Assembly: GCA_963843285.1 (NCBI GenBank) | Contig: CAWJJO010000002.1 | Location: 186,001 to 250,000, forward strand | Reading direction: 5' to 3' | Origin: CAZDDB01 sp963843285 | GTDB lineage: Bacteria > Acidobacteriota > HRBIN11 > JAKEFK01 | DNA: 64,000 nt | In this document: positions 18,721 through 26,335 of the stretch, piece after piece | Layout of the letters: each line of letters starts with the position of its first letter | Numbering within the stretch: position 1 is the first letter of the stretch | Notes under the pieces: generated by a model | Told to the model about the DNA's origin: nothing | Databases searched by the model: none | Seen by the model: only the letters and a program-made list of their open reading frames with translations | Translations under genes and position numbers: made by a program

Positions 18721-19080
18721 TCATAATTCATGCCGGAAGAAATACGAGATCTTGATGAAAAAGGTGCGAGAATTACGACGGAATCCCCGTTCCGGATGGT
18801 AGGTGATAGGGCTGAATCCATCGTAATTCAGATCCTCATTATAGCCGACATAAACAGAGGTACCCGGATTCGGCGTCCAGCCACATAAAAACTGCCCAAG
18901 CATATTTCCGGTTAGCGCATCGTAATCGACGCGAACTCTCGCAAACGTGAATCGTGTAAAGGAATAGTTTGTGCGGAGTGTAAACAAATTCTGATCAAAG
19001 GCGACAAGATGTGTGTCGTTTCGGGTCAACCGGCTCTTTGTGAAATCAAACGAGAGGCGCAAAGCATCCATCGGTGCCAT
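18721..19080 (-). pseudogene. C-terminal fragment of a DUF5916-type outer-membrane protein
   Basis: About 119 codons match only the tail of the large DUF5916 family. The segments are TNYSFTRFTFARVRVDYDAL, FLCGWTPNPGTSVYVGYNED and RTFFIKISYFFRHEL, which are beta-barrel strands with an aromatic end. Intact members are several hundred residues longer. A strong AAGGAGG box precedes the ATG at 19080, so the stub could be translated. It has no signal peptide. It is divergent from the CGNR regulator, sharing the region with the tandem operators. Confidence 0.65.
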
Positions 19081-19108
19081 CACCTTCCTCCTTTTTGACA
19101 AATGGTAC

Positions 19109-19138
19109 GTAACCATCTAAACTTTAATGGATAGTTAC
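19109..19138. promoter_or_regulatory. Operator copy 1 (GTAACYATC inverted repeat)
   Basis: A 30-bp dyad starts with GTAACCATC and ends with GATAGTTAC, whose complement is GTAACTATC. It lies between the DUF5916 fragment and the CGNR regulator. A second dyad of identical 30-bp geometry begins 49 bp further on. It is probably a binding site for the CGNR protein. Confidence 0.6.
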
Positions 19139-19157
19139 CGAATATAGCCGATTGTGT

Positions 19158-19187
19158 GTAACCAGTCAATACGTTATAGATAGTTAC
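19158..19187. promoter_or_regulatory. Operator copy 2 (GTAACYATC inverted repeat)
   Basis: GTAACCAGT at the left and GATAGTTAC at the right repeat the geometry of copy 1. It ends 10 bp before the start codon of the CGNR regulator and covers the likely ribosome-site upstream region, which suggests autoregulation. Confidence 0.55.
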
Positions 19188-19197
19188 AGGAGTAGCG

Positions 19198-19845
19198 ATG
19201 ATCAATCTCAAGGAAAGGCCGATTGCGTCGATCAAGCTGATTGGCGGTAGATTATGCCTGGATTTTGTCAATACGATTGGGGGTCGAAAAGACGAGCAAA
19301 CGAAACGGATGGCTCCGTACGTCATCAGGGATGAGAAACTGAACGATTATTTTGATTTGTTGGCGTGGAGCTTGCGCGTTGGATTGCAGCCGGAAGAGGA
19401 AGCGCAGAAATTGTTGCGTGAAGCTCTTCGCAGTCCCGCAGACGCGAGCGTGGTTTGGAAAAGAGCGATCGCACTCCGCGAAGCCATCTACCGGATCAGC
19501 AGGGCGGTAGTGCAGAGGAGGTCTCCTCAACAGCGAGACCTCGAAGGATTGAATCAGGAATTGCGAATCGCTCAGTCCCGGAGGATCTTGACTCCTGAAA
19601 GGAAGGGGTTCGCGTGGGAATGGGATGATCCGAAACCTGTGCTGGACCGGATTCTCTGGTCGATTTCAGTTTCAGCGGCAGAAATGCTGACGGCATCCGA
19701 TCTTACGCGTTTGCGCCAGTGTCCGGGAGAGGATTGCGGCTGGTTATTCGATGATGCAACGCGCAATCGCAGTCGTCAGTGGTGCGATATGAAAGATTGC
19801 GGGAACGTCGCAAAAGTGCGCCGCTTCCGCTCACGATCGCATTAG
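19198..19845 (+). CDS. CGNR zinc-finger transcriptional regulator (ABATE domain)
   Basis: A 215-residue regulator. The N-terminal ABATE domain starts with LIGGRLCLDFVNTIGGR, the usual family opening. The C-terminal zinc finger is CPGEDCGWLFDDATRNRSRQ followed by WCDMKDCGNVAK, with the CGNR signature modified to CGNV. The AGGAG ribosome site overlaps the end of operator copy 2. The gene is divergent from the DUF5916 fragment, so its original target may already be lost. The family is known from actinobacteria and other soil bacteria, and its ligands are unknown. Confidence 0.88.
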   Translation: MINLKERPIASIKLIGGRLCLDFVNTIGGRKDEQTKRMAPYVIRDEKLNDYFDLLAWSLRVGLQPEEEAQKLLREALRSPADASVVWKRAIALREAIYRISRAVVQRRSPQQRDLEGLNQELRIAQSRRILTPERKGFAWEWDDPKPVLDRILWSISVSAAEMLTASDLTRLRQCPGEDCGWLFDDATRNRSRQWCDMKDCGNVAKVRRFRSRSH

Positions 19846-20168
19846 CCTTTCGTACCACTGAACCCCAGGTACATTGAGCTGCGGCGGCGTGACAGCTCAT
19901 TGAGACGTTTCTCAACACCCGTGTTTAACTCCATGGAATAGACAAACAAGCGTTGGCCTTCAGATTTAAAACCGTAAATTGTGCGGCTATCATGCGACCA
20001 GGCATGGTTTGCCCAGGTTCGACATACATTTAGCACGACGTCTCTCTGTACGGTCGTTGCAAAACCCTCAACCTACACAGTGACGTCATAAGTTCCAACG
20101 GGCAGCGAGGCGATTCTGTAATCACCGGTCTTGTCAGAGCGTTGCAGCCCCGTGGATTTTCCTTGTAA
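19842..20168 (-). pseudogene. Chimera of a TonB-receptor N-terminal piece and a PD40-propeller tail
   Basis: Reading leftward from 20168, the segment GLQRSDKTGDYRIASLPVGT then YDVTV is the carboxypeptidase-regulatory-like domain at the front of Oar-type TonB receptors. After an in-frame TAG comes VEGFATTVQRDVVLNV, still receptor-like. The frame then switches abruptly to ANHAWSHDSRTIYGFKSEGQ and LFVYSMELNTG, a WD40/PD40 propeller blade, and stops at 19842. Two unrelated gene fragments are therefore joined near 20030. Nothing functional is expected. Confidence 0.65.
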
Positions 20169-20170
20169 CA

Positions 20171-21388
20171 TTACCATCCAGCGCGAAAGTTGAGTTGAAA
20201 CTGCCACTCGGTTCGCGTGGTGATCCTTTGGCTGTGAACTCGAAGCAGCTCTGCAGCGATGCGATGTTTTTGCCGAACGGTCATCATCCATGCGAAAGTC
20301 CATGCGTTTCCGCTTTCAGCATTGTCGTCCTCTAAGCGGTAGGCGTCTTCATCGCGGACGCGAAAATCATCGTAACGCGCCGTGATCCGAAACTGCTCAA
20401 AAGCTGCTGTCGCAAGAAGGTAGTAAGAATGGAAGCTGATGTTCACCATATCGCCGATTCCCATAACACTGCGTCCGGTCATGTACTGTCCCAGAATCTC
20501 AAAGCGTTCTTTCAGAGGAATAGCAGCGCCGGCGTTCACAAAATCCGTTTTCCACGCATACTGGACTCCATCAAATACGGATGGCTTTCCGCGGTTGTCA
20601 TAGAAAATTCCATTCACTTCAAACTTGCTGTTGTGAACCGTCCCAGCGGTATAGAAGCCGGCGCGCCCATCGACTTCGCGAAATGGCTCCACGAAATCCG
20701 GTTGCAGTGGAAATAGTCCGCCAGGCTGAAGAGCCGGAATCGCTGCAAGGGGCAGCCGGTCGGTAAACCCGGTTTGTCGATCTTGCAACGCCCAGCCTCG
20801 CCACGCCAGCAACGTACCTGCCGGATCGTTGTTGCCGAAAATGGCGCCCGTGAAGGAATACTCTGTGGAGTCGCGCGACAACACGGCTCCGGCCTCAGCG
20901 CCGGTTACCCGAACTTCTTCGCCAATCCAGCTGTTGATCGCAGAAGGAGTGATCGTGTATAAAGGCGTCCATTGCGGACCGCGGTTCTCTAATGATACGG
21001 GAGGAAAGAATACACCGCCGCGGATACGCAATCTCAAGTACGGCGATAGAACTGGACGATAGCTGACAAAACCTTCAATCAGGTCAATGCGTGAGCCTGT
21101 CTGTATGCGGTCGGGTTCTGCATCGACGTTCAGCTGCAGATGCGCAGACAACTCATCATTTAGCGCGGCGAAGAATGTTACCGATACCTGTGAAATCCGG
21201 AAAATCTCGCGACTGTTTCCATCTTCGGAGCCGTACCGGAGTTTTCCGCTTCCACTATCGAGCCAGGAGACCGTATCGGTTGTTTTGATCCCGCGGAAAT
21301 CCAGAAATCCGCTGAATCCGAAATGTGGCTCAGAAAAGCATTCGTTCACAATTACGATACAAAACAACAGGGTGAATAAAAATCTCAT
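20171..21388 (-). CDS. Putative outer-membrane beta-barrel (porin-like) protein
   Basis: A 405-residue exported protein. The signal peptide MRFLFTLLFCIVIVNECFS is followed by alternating amphipathic strands (RISQVSVTFFAALNDELSAH, LRLRIRGGVFFPPVSLENRG). The chain ends in a strand finishing with an aromatic residue (WQFQLNFRAGW), as expected for BAM-assembled barrels. No named family was recognised. The coding frame is intact although it lies between broken genes. The substrate is unknown. Confidence 0.75.
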   Translation of the reverse strand: MRFLFTLLFCIVIVNECFSEPHFGFSGFLDFRGIKTTDTVSWLDSGSGKLRYGSEDGNSREIFRISQVSVTFFAALNDELSAHLQLNVDAEPDRIQTGSRIDLIEGFVSYRPVLSPYLRLRIRGGVFFPPVSLENRGPQWTPLYTITPSAINSWIGEEVRVTGAEAGAVLSRDSTEYSFTGAIFGNNDPAGTLLAWRGWALQDRQTGFTDRLPLAAIPALQPGGLFPLQPDFVEPFREVDGRAGFYTAGTVHNSKFEVNGIFYDNRGKPSVFDGVQYAWKTDFVNAGAAIPLKERFEILGQYMTGRSVMGIGDMVNISFHSYYLLATAAFEQFRITARYDDFRVRDEDAYRLEDDNAESGNAWTFAWMMTVRQKHRIAAELLRVHSQRITTRTEWQFQLNFRAGW

Positions 21389-21446
21389 CCACTAAGTTTG
21401 TCTCACTTTGGCGGAAAAGATTACAAGACACTGGTGGTAAGATTTT

Positions 21447-22115
21447 ATGACCATGAAAATCATGATTACAGGCGCCACCGGCACGGCGGGTTCGGAGGTT
21501 GTGCAGCAAGCTCTTCTTGATCGAGACATTGACACCGTTACCGCCGTTTCACGAAGACCTCTATCCGTACAGAATCCAAAACTGAAAACGATTATCCACA
21601 AGAACTTTCTGGATGATTCCGGCCTGACGGATGTTTTCATGGAACAGGATGCATGCCTCTGGTGTCTGGGCATTTCGCAAACACAAGTAACGAAGGAAGA
21701 GTATGAGGTGATTACGTTTGAATATACCCTGGAGGCGGCGAAGACTTTTTTGAAGGTGAAGCCATCGATCACTTTCGTCTTCTTGAGTGGCGCCGGCGCG
21801 GATTCAACCGAGCAAAGTCGAACAACATTTGCGCGGGTGAAGGGTAAAACAGAAAACGCACTGAAACAATTACCGTTTCAGCGTTTGTGGATTGCGCGGC
21901 CAGGAGGAATTAAGCCGGTTCATCTCAACCCCAACACATCGTGGGCCAACAAGATCATGGTTCCGGTCTTCCCAATCCTGGAATTACTGGCGCCCAACAT
22001 GGTGATCAGCGCGACCGATCTCGCAAGGGCTATGCTGCACGTAGTCAAACATGGCGCCGAAAAACAAATCCTGGAAAACAAGGATCTGAAGCGAATCGCA
22101 AAACTCAATCAGTAG
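21447..22115 (+). CDS. NAD(P)H-binding (SDR-like, NmrA-type) oxidoreductase
   Basis: A 222-residue Rossmann protein with the dinucleotide motif MITGATGTAGSEV at residues 6-18. Further on are VFLSGAGADSTEQSR and the active-site-like ARVKGKTENALKQLPF followed by LWIARPGGIKPV, the pattern of atypical SDRs. A second in-frame ATG lies two codons in. It precedes the DUF969/DUF979 transporter pair by 20 bp and may share their transcript. The substrate is unknown. Confidence 0.85.
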   Translation: MTMKIMITGATGTAGSEVVQQALLDRDIDTVTAVSRRPLSVQNPKLKTIIHKNFLDDSGLTDVFMEQDACLWCLGISQTQVTKEEYEVITFEYTLEAAKTFLKVKPSITFVFLSGAGADSTEQSRTTFARVKGKTENALKQLPFQRLWIARPGGIKPVHLNPNTSWANKIMVPVFPILELLAPNMVISATDLARAMLHVVKHGAEKQILENKDLKRIAKLNQ

Positions 22116-22135
22116 GAAGCCAAGGAGGAATTCTT

Positions 22136-22846
22136 TTGCCCGAGTGGTTCAAGTTGATCGGCATCTTCATCGTTGTCCTTGGTTTCGCGCTGAAACTGCG
22201 CACCACTCTGGTTGTTGTTGCGGCTGCTCTGGTAACCGGATTGATTGCGGGCTTGCCGCTCTTTACGATGCCCGGGCAGGAAGGAATCATCGACATGCTG
22301 GGACGCGCGTTCAGTGAAAACCGATTGATGACGCTTTTTCTCATCACTCTTCCGGCGATCGGACTCGCGGAGCGGTACGGCCTGCAGGAGCAGTCCGCGG
22401 CTTTGATTCGGCGAATACGCGCGGCAACAGTCGGTCGTTTGTCGATCCTGTATCAACTGTTCCGAATTCTGCACGGCTTTTTGGGTTTGCGTCTGGTCGG
22501 ACATGCTTCGTTTGTCCGTCCGTTGATTTTTCCGATGTCGGTTGGCGCGGCTGAGGCACAGGTTGGCGGCGAAGTGGAGCCTGTAAAACTGGAACAAATC
22601 AAAGCAGCGAATTCTGCCAGCGAAAACTATGGTAATTTTTACGGACAAAATCTTTCGATTGTGCAACCCGGAGTCTTGCTCGTTTACGGAGTGATGAAAG
22701 GTCTGGGTTATGAAGTGAACCTCTGGCGTTTGATTTTGTTCACAATCCCGATTGTCTTTTTCTCCATCGTGCTGGGCGCGATTCAATTTATCCGTCTGGA
22801 TCATCGTTTGAAGCGGACAGCTAATGAAAGCGTGGTGAAACAGTGA
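22136..22846 (+). CDS. DUF969 membrane transporter subunit, TTG start
   Basis: A 236-residue inner-membrane protein of the DUF969 family, which is always found next to DUF979. A TTG at 22136 is chosen because AAGGAGGAA precedes it and the protein then begins LPEWFKLIGIFIVVLGFALK, a membrane segment. About six hydrophobic segments follow, with the conserved ENYGNFYGQNL and QPGVLLVYG stretches. The last codons overlap the next gene by 4 bp (GTGA), so the pair is translationally coupled. The substrate is not known from sequence. Confidence 0.85.
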   Translation: MPEWFKLIGIFIVVLGFALKLRTTLVVVAAALVTGLIAGLPLFTMPGQEGIIDMLGRAFSENRLMTLFLITLPAIGLAERYGLQEQSAALIRRIRAATVGRLSILYQLFRILHGFLGLRLVGHASFVRPLIFPMSVGAAEAQVGGEVEPVKLEQIKAANSASENYGNFYGQNLSIVQPGVLLVYGVMKGLGYEVNLWRLILFTIPIVFFSIVLGAIQFIRLDHRLKRTANESVVKQ

Positions 22847-23799
22847 ATCGGTTTTTGAATCTGGACACGGTCTATGTAGTCACAGGAATTATTTTGTTTG
22901 TCTTTGCTGTGATGACATTCAAAGACAGGGCCAACAGGCATCGTTTCGCAAGCGGGCTGTTCTGGTTGCTTCTCGCAATCGCGTTCGCATTCGGCAGTCT
23001 TCTTCCACACTGGGTGAGCGGCATTCTGGTATTGGGAATGGTCGCGATCGACGGCGTGGGTCGCGTCAATCGCGGGTCCTACAATGAGGCAACTCAGGAG
23101 CAACTGGCCGCGCAAGCTTCTCGACTGAAGAACAAGATTTTCTTGCCTGTTCTGGCGATTCCCCTCGTCACATTTATTTTCGCGCTGGCCATTCGTTTTG
23201 CGGGCTTTGATTCAAGCGCAGTCAATCGGGCTGCGCTCATCGGACTCGGTGTCGGAGGCATTGTTGCGATGATTCTGGCTCTGCGAATCACGGGAAGCAG
23301 TGTGCGGACGATGTTCAATGAAGGACGGCGGATCAATGACGCCATCGGTTCTTTGAGCTTGCTTCCACAGCTTCTGGCATCCCTGGGAGTGATTTTTACC
23401 GCCGCAAAAATCGGTGACTTGATCGCGGGAGGCATCCAATCCATCGTTCCAGAAAACAGCCTGTTCCTGCTAGTACTTGCAAACTGCGTTGGAATGACTG
23501 TGTTTACGATCGTAATGGGCAATTCGTTTGCCGCATTTCCCGTGATCGCATCCGGCGTGCTGGTTCCCCTGATCGTAAAACCATTCGGGGTGGACCCTGC
23601 CATGGCGGCAATCATCACACTAACGGCGGGTTCGAGCGGTACCTTGATGACTCCTATGGGCGCCAATTTCAACATCGTTCCTACCGCGCTGCTAAATATG
23701 AAGGATCAGTACGGCGTGATTAAATTCCAGCTCCCATTCGCCATCACGATCTGGTCCCTGCACGTTCTTTTGATCTGGACGCTGATCAAAATTCTCTGA
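22843..23799 (+). CDS. DUF979 membrane transporter subunit, GTG start
   Basis: A 318-residue polytopic protein of the DUF979 family, starting with GTG inside the stop of its DUF969 partner. It has about nine membrane helices. Conserved regions are SLSLLPQLLASLGVIFTAAK, FTIVMGNSFAAFPVIASG and TAGSSGTLMTPMGANFNIVP, the last typical of this carrier type. Together with DUF969 it probably forms one secondary transporter. A G/C-rich hairpin follows at 23827-23848. Confidence 0.87.
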   Translation: MNRFLNLDTVYVVTGIILFVFAVMTFKDRANRHRFASGLFWLLLAIAFAFGSLLPHWVSGILVLGMVAIDGVGRVNRGSYNEATQEQLAAQASRLKNKIFLPVLAIPLVTFIFALAIRFAGFDSSAVNRAALIGLGVGGIVAMILALRITGSSVRTMFNEGRRINDAIGSLSLLPQLLASLGVIFTAAKIGDLIAGGIQSIVPENSLFLLVLANCVGMTVFTIVMGNSFAAFPVIASGVLVPLIVKPFGVDPAMAAIITLTAGSSGTLMTPMGANFNIVPTALLNMKDQYGVIKFQLPFAITIWSLHVLLIWTLIKIL

Positions 23800-23826
23800 A
23801 GAAGTGTAACAAGGGATCGACAAAGG

Positions 23827-23848
23827 CTCCCCCTTCATAAGGGGGGAG
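23827..23848 (+). terminator. Hairpin after the DUF969/DUF979 pair
   Basis: CTCCCCC (23827-23833) can pair with GGGGGAG (ending at 23848) across a short AT-rich loop. There is no clear T run after it, so its role as a terminator is tentative. Confidence 0.4.
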
Positions 23849-23871
23849 AATCGCGATCCAAACCTGCTTCG

Positions 23872-24328
23872 CTAGAATTCAACGCGTGCTCCAAATTGGA
23901 TCTGCCTTGGATTGAATGCCACCGAAGGTGTACCGAAATACGCTCCGGAAGACAGGTTGCCGTTGAATGATTCCGGGTCAAAGTTGTCGTCATTCGTGAG
24001 GTTGAAAAAGTCTGCAGGAACTCAACACTTATTGGATTCCATACAAACCGTTTGCTGATTCGAAGATCCAGGTTCACAAATTTGGAACCACGTTTCGAGT
24101 TTCTCTCAACGCCGCAGGACGGTCGCGCAAAAAGCCATCCCCGTTATCATCCGTTCCGGTGATCACATCGAACGGCCTTGCCGAAGCTGCTGTAAAAATT
24201 CCCGATATTTGGAAATCGTAAGGCAGCTGCCACAATCCGCTTAGAACAAATCGACGTCTTTGATCCCGAAGAGAAGGTCCGCGTTCATCTTCAAAATCAA
24301 AGGAATTTGCAGGATTAAGATGCGCCAA
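23872..24328 (-). pseudogene. C-terminal fragment of an Oar-like TonB-dependent receptor, frameshifted
   Basis: The frame from about 24328 gives receptor barrel sequence (DFEDERGPSLRDQRRRFVLS, SGIFTAASARPFDVITGTDD). A second frame gives VNLDLRISKRFVWNP. A third gives NDDNFDPESFNGNLSSGAYF and the C-terminal FNPRQIQFGARVEF, followed by TAG. At least two frame changes are needed. The upstream end abuts a proline-iminopeptidase fragment without any receptor N-terminus. Confidence 0.75.
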
Positions 24329-24330
24329 AG

Positions 24331-24597
24331 TGATGGATCTTTGGGTCGATCGGATTTTCCACAGCCCAATTGATTATAGAAAATCACGGGCCGTTCATCC
24401 GACAGCTTTTCTAATGGGCTCAGGTAATCGCCCGGCATGCCCGGCCCTCCATGCAGAGTCAGAAGCGGAGTCGCATTTCGTGATCCTACGATGCGGTACC
24501 ACACGCGCCCACCCGGCACATCGATGAAGCCTTCCTTCTGCGTCGGTGTCTCGTTACCCTGAACGATAGACAAACTGAAATGGCAATTAGCAAACAA
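24331..24597 (-). pseudogene. N-terminal fragment of a proline iminopeptidase-like hydrolase
   Basis: About 75 residues match the start of S33 proline iminopeptidases: GFIDVPGGRVWYRIVGSRNA, LLTLHGGPGMPGDYL (the HGGP oxyanion motif) and IFYNQLGCGKSDRPKDPSLW. Immediately after SLW the sequence becomes TonB-receptor sequence in another frame. The GxSxG nucleophile region and the rest are missing. Confidence 0.75.
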
Positions 24598-24668
24598 GTG
24601 AGGATGGATCTCATCTTCATATATGATGAGTTTATCAGTTCTTCTAAGTTGTTGCTTTCAAGGGAAAG

Positions 24669-25154
24669 ATGAGCGCAAAAGACATTACCGGCACCTACCG
24701 TCTCGTGACGCTGGAAGCCATCAGACCGAATGGGGAAGTCACCACAGGATGGCTTGGGGCAAAACCGACCGGCCTAATTGTATACGACTCCAGCGGCTAC
24801 ATGTCCGTTCAAATCATGAAAGATCCTCAAGAAGCTTCGGTCCAAAACGATTACTACGCGTATTTCGGAACTTACGAGATTGATGAGAAAACAGAAACGG
24901 TGATTCATCATGTTGAGGGCAGTTTGCACCCGGACGAAGTTGGCGTGAGCTACATACAGGCTTTTACGTTATTAGAAGATCGACTCATCCTCACGACGGC
25001 CAAGCATCCGGTTGAAGGTGAAGAGAGAAGAAATCGTCTTGTCTTGACGCGTGTGAAGGCGGCGCGAATTGAGAGCTGGAACCCGAGGTCCATTTGGTAT
25101 TGCATAATTGTATACAAAAATGTAATAATACACTCCAGACAACGGAGGGATTGA
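24669..25154 (+). CDS. Lipocalin-like domain protein
   Basis: A 161-residue cytoplasmic protein of the lipocalin-like PF13924 type. It begins ITGTYRLVTLEAIRPNGEVT, continues with GLIVYDSSGYMSVQIM and YYAYFGTYEIDE, and closes the family part with NRLVLTRVKA near residue 130. The last 28 residues do not look like the family, so an original stop may have been lost. It lies 5 bp before the OsmC-like gene and was probably in the same transcript. The ligand is unknown. Confidence 0.8.
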   Translation: MSAKDITGTYRLVTLEAIRPNGEVTTGWLGAKPTGLIVYDSSGYMSVQIMKDPQEASVQNDYYAYFGTYEIDEKTETVIHHVEGSLHPDEVGVSYIQAFTLLEDRLILTTAKHPVEGEERRNRLVLTRVKAARIESWNPRSIWYCIIVYKNVIIHSRQRRD

Positions 25155-25159
25155 GCCGA

Positions 25160-25640
25160 ATGGCGAAAGAACATTTGTATGCGATCGATGTCTTCTTGGA
25201 CCGGAAATGCAGGAACAGGCACCTCTTCTTACACAGCTTACAAACGAAATCATGAATTGGTGTCGCGTGGAAAGCCTCCCATCCCGGCTTCGTCGGACCC
25301 CAACTTCCGCGGCGATTCTTCCCGGTATAACCCCGAAGAGTTGCTCGTTGCCTCGCTTTCTGCCTGTCATATGCTCTGGTATTTACACCTATGCGCGGTT
25401 TCAGGAATCGTGGTAACGGACTATCAGGATCACGCAACCGGAACGATGGCGGAAAGGGCAGACGGTGGTGGTCACTTTACTGAGGTGATCCTGAATCCTT
25501 CAGTGGTAGTGACGCCGGGAGCCGATCTGGACCGTTGTAAGGAACTGCACGAAAAAGCCCACCAGCTTTGCTTTATTGCGAATTCGGTAAACTTTCCAGT
25601 TCGCTGCGAATCGAATACGGTTGTCCGAGGTGTTTCATGA
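25160..25640 (+). pseudogene. OsmC family peroxidase-like protein with N-terminal frameshift
   Basis: A GGAGGG ribosome site precedes an ATG at 25160 whose frame starts as usual for this OsmC group (MAKEHLYAI) but soon leaves the family. The rest, SSWTGNAGTGTSSYTAY onward, lies in another frame. It includes the catalytic-Cys segment LLVASLSACHMLWYLHL and CFIANSVNFPV. One extra T near 25190-25195 would explain the break. An internal ATG at 25179 could still start a slightly shortened protein, so activity may not be lost. Confidence 0.72.
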
Positions 25641-26314
25641 TCAACGATCCATTTGAATTACCACGCGGTAAAACCACCACGGATTTAGTGGCCGACGCTC
25701 TGCGGGACGCGATCCGGCAAGGTCGCCTGGCAGAGGGACAGGATCTAACTCAGGAAATGATTGCAACGCAGTTCGGAGTTAGCCGGGTTCCCGTTCGAGA
25801 GGCGATGCGCCGCCTGGAGTCGGAAGGCCTGATTACGTTCTATGCGAACCGTGGAGCCATTGTAACGCAACTCTCTCTGAAGGATGTCCGGGAAATCTAC
25901 GAGCTGCGGATGTTGATTGAAGGCGATCTGATTTATCGCGCGGTCCCACGGCTGACTCAAAACGAGTTACGAAAAGCGGAAAGAATCCACGAAGCGCTCG
26001 AATCGGAACAGGACCCTAAAGAACAGGATAGTCTAAATCGCGCGTTTCATCATGCGTTGTACGCGCCGGCCGGAAGGATGAGACAGCAAGTCATTGTTGA
26101 AAGTCTGCGAAATCTGGTGGAGCGCTATCAGAATGTGAATCGTTCGCTGATGCTTTTAACCCCGGCTTTTCAACAGGATCACAAGAGAATCCTGATCGCT
26201 TGCAGGCAGCGCAATGCCGGAAAAGCAAAAGCTCGTCTGGTTGAACATCTCGAAAATGCGATGAAAGTCGCCCTCGAACATCTTCGCAAACAAGGAAATG
26301 CTGCGAGATCATGA
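25637..26314 (+). CDS. GntR family transcriptional regulator (FCD type)
   Basis: A 225-residue regulator. The start at 25637 overlaps the OsmC stop by 4 bp (ATGA). The N-terminal winged helix-turn-helix spans residues about 8-72 (LVADALRDAIRQGRLAEGQD, TQFGVSRVPVREAMRRLESE). The C-terminal FCD helical domain carries EIYELRMLIEGDLI and a conserved His in NRAFHHALYAPAG. FadR/GntR proteins of this class sense small organic acids. The coupling suggests that it regulates the lipocalin-like/OsmC unit. Confidence 0.9.
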   Translation: MINDPFELPRGKTTTDLVADALRDAIRQGRLAEGQDLTQEMIATQFGVSRVPVREAMRRLESEGLITFYANRGAIVTQLSLKDVREIYELRMLIEGDLIYRAVPRLTQNELRKAERIHEALESEQDPKEQDSLNRAFHHALYAPAGRMRQQVIVESLRNLVERYQNVNRSLMLLTPAFQQDHKRILIACRQRNAGKAKARLVEHLENAMKVALEHLRKQGNAARS

Positions 26315-26335
26315 GGATGTATAATCAACGGCAAT

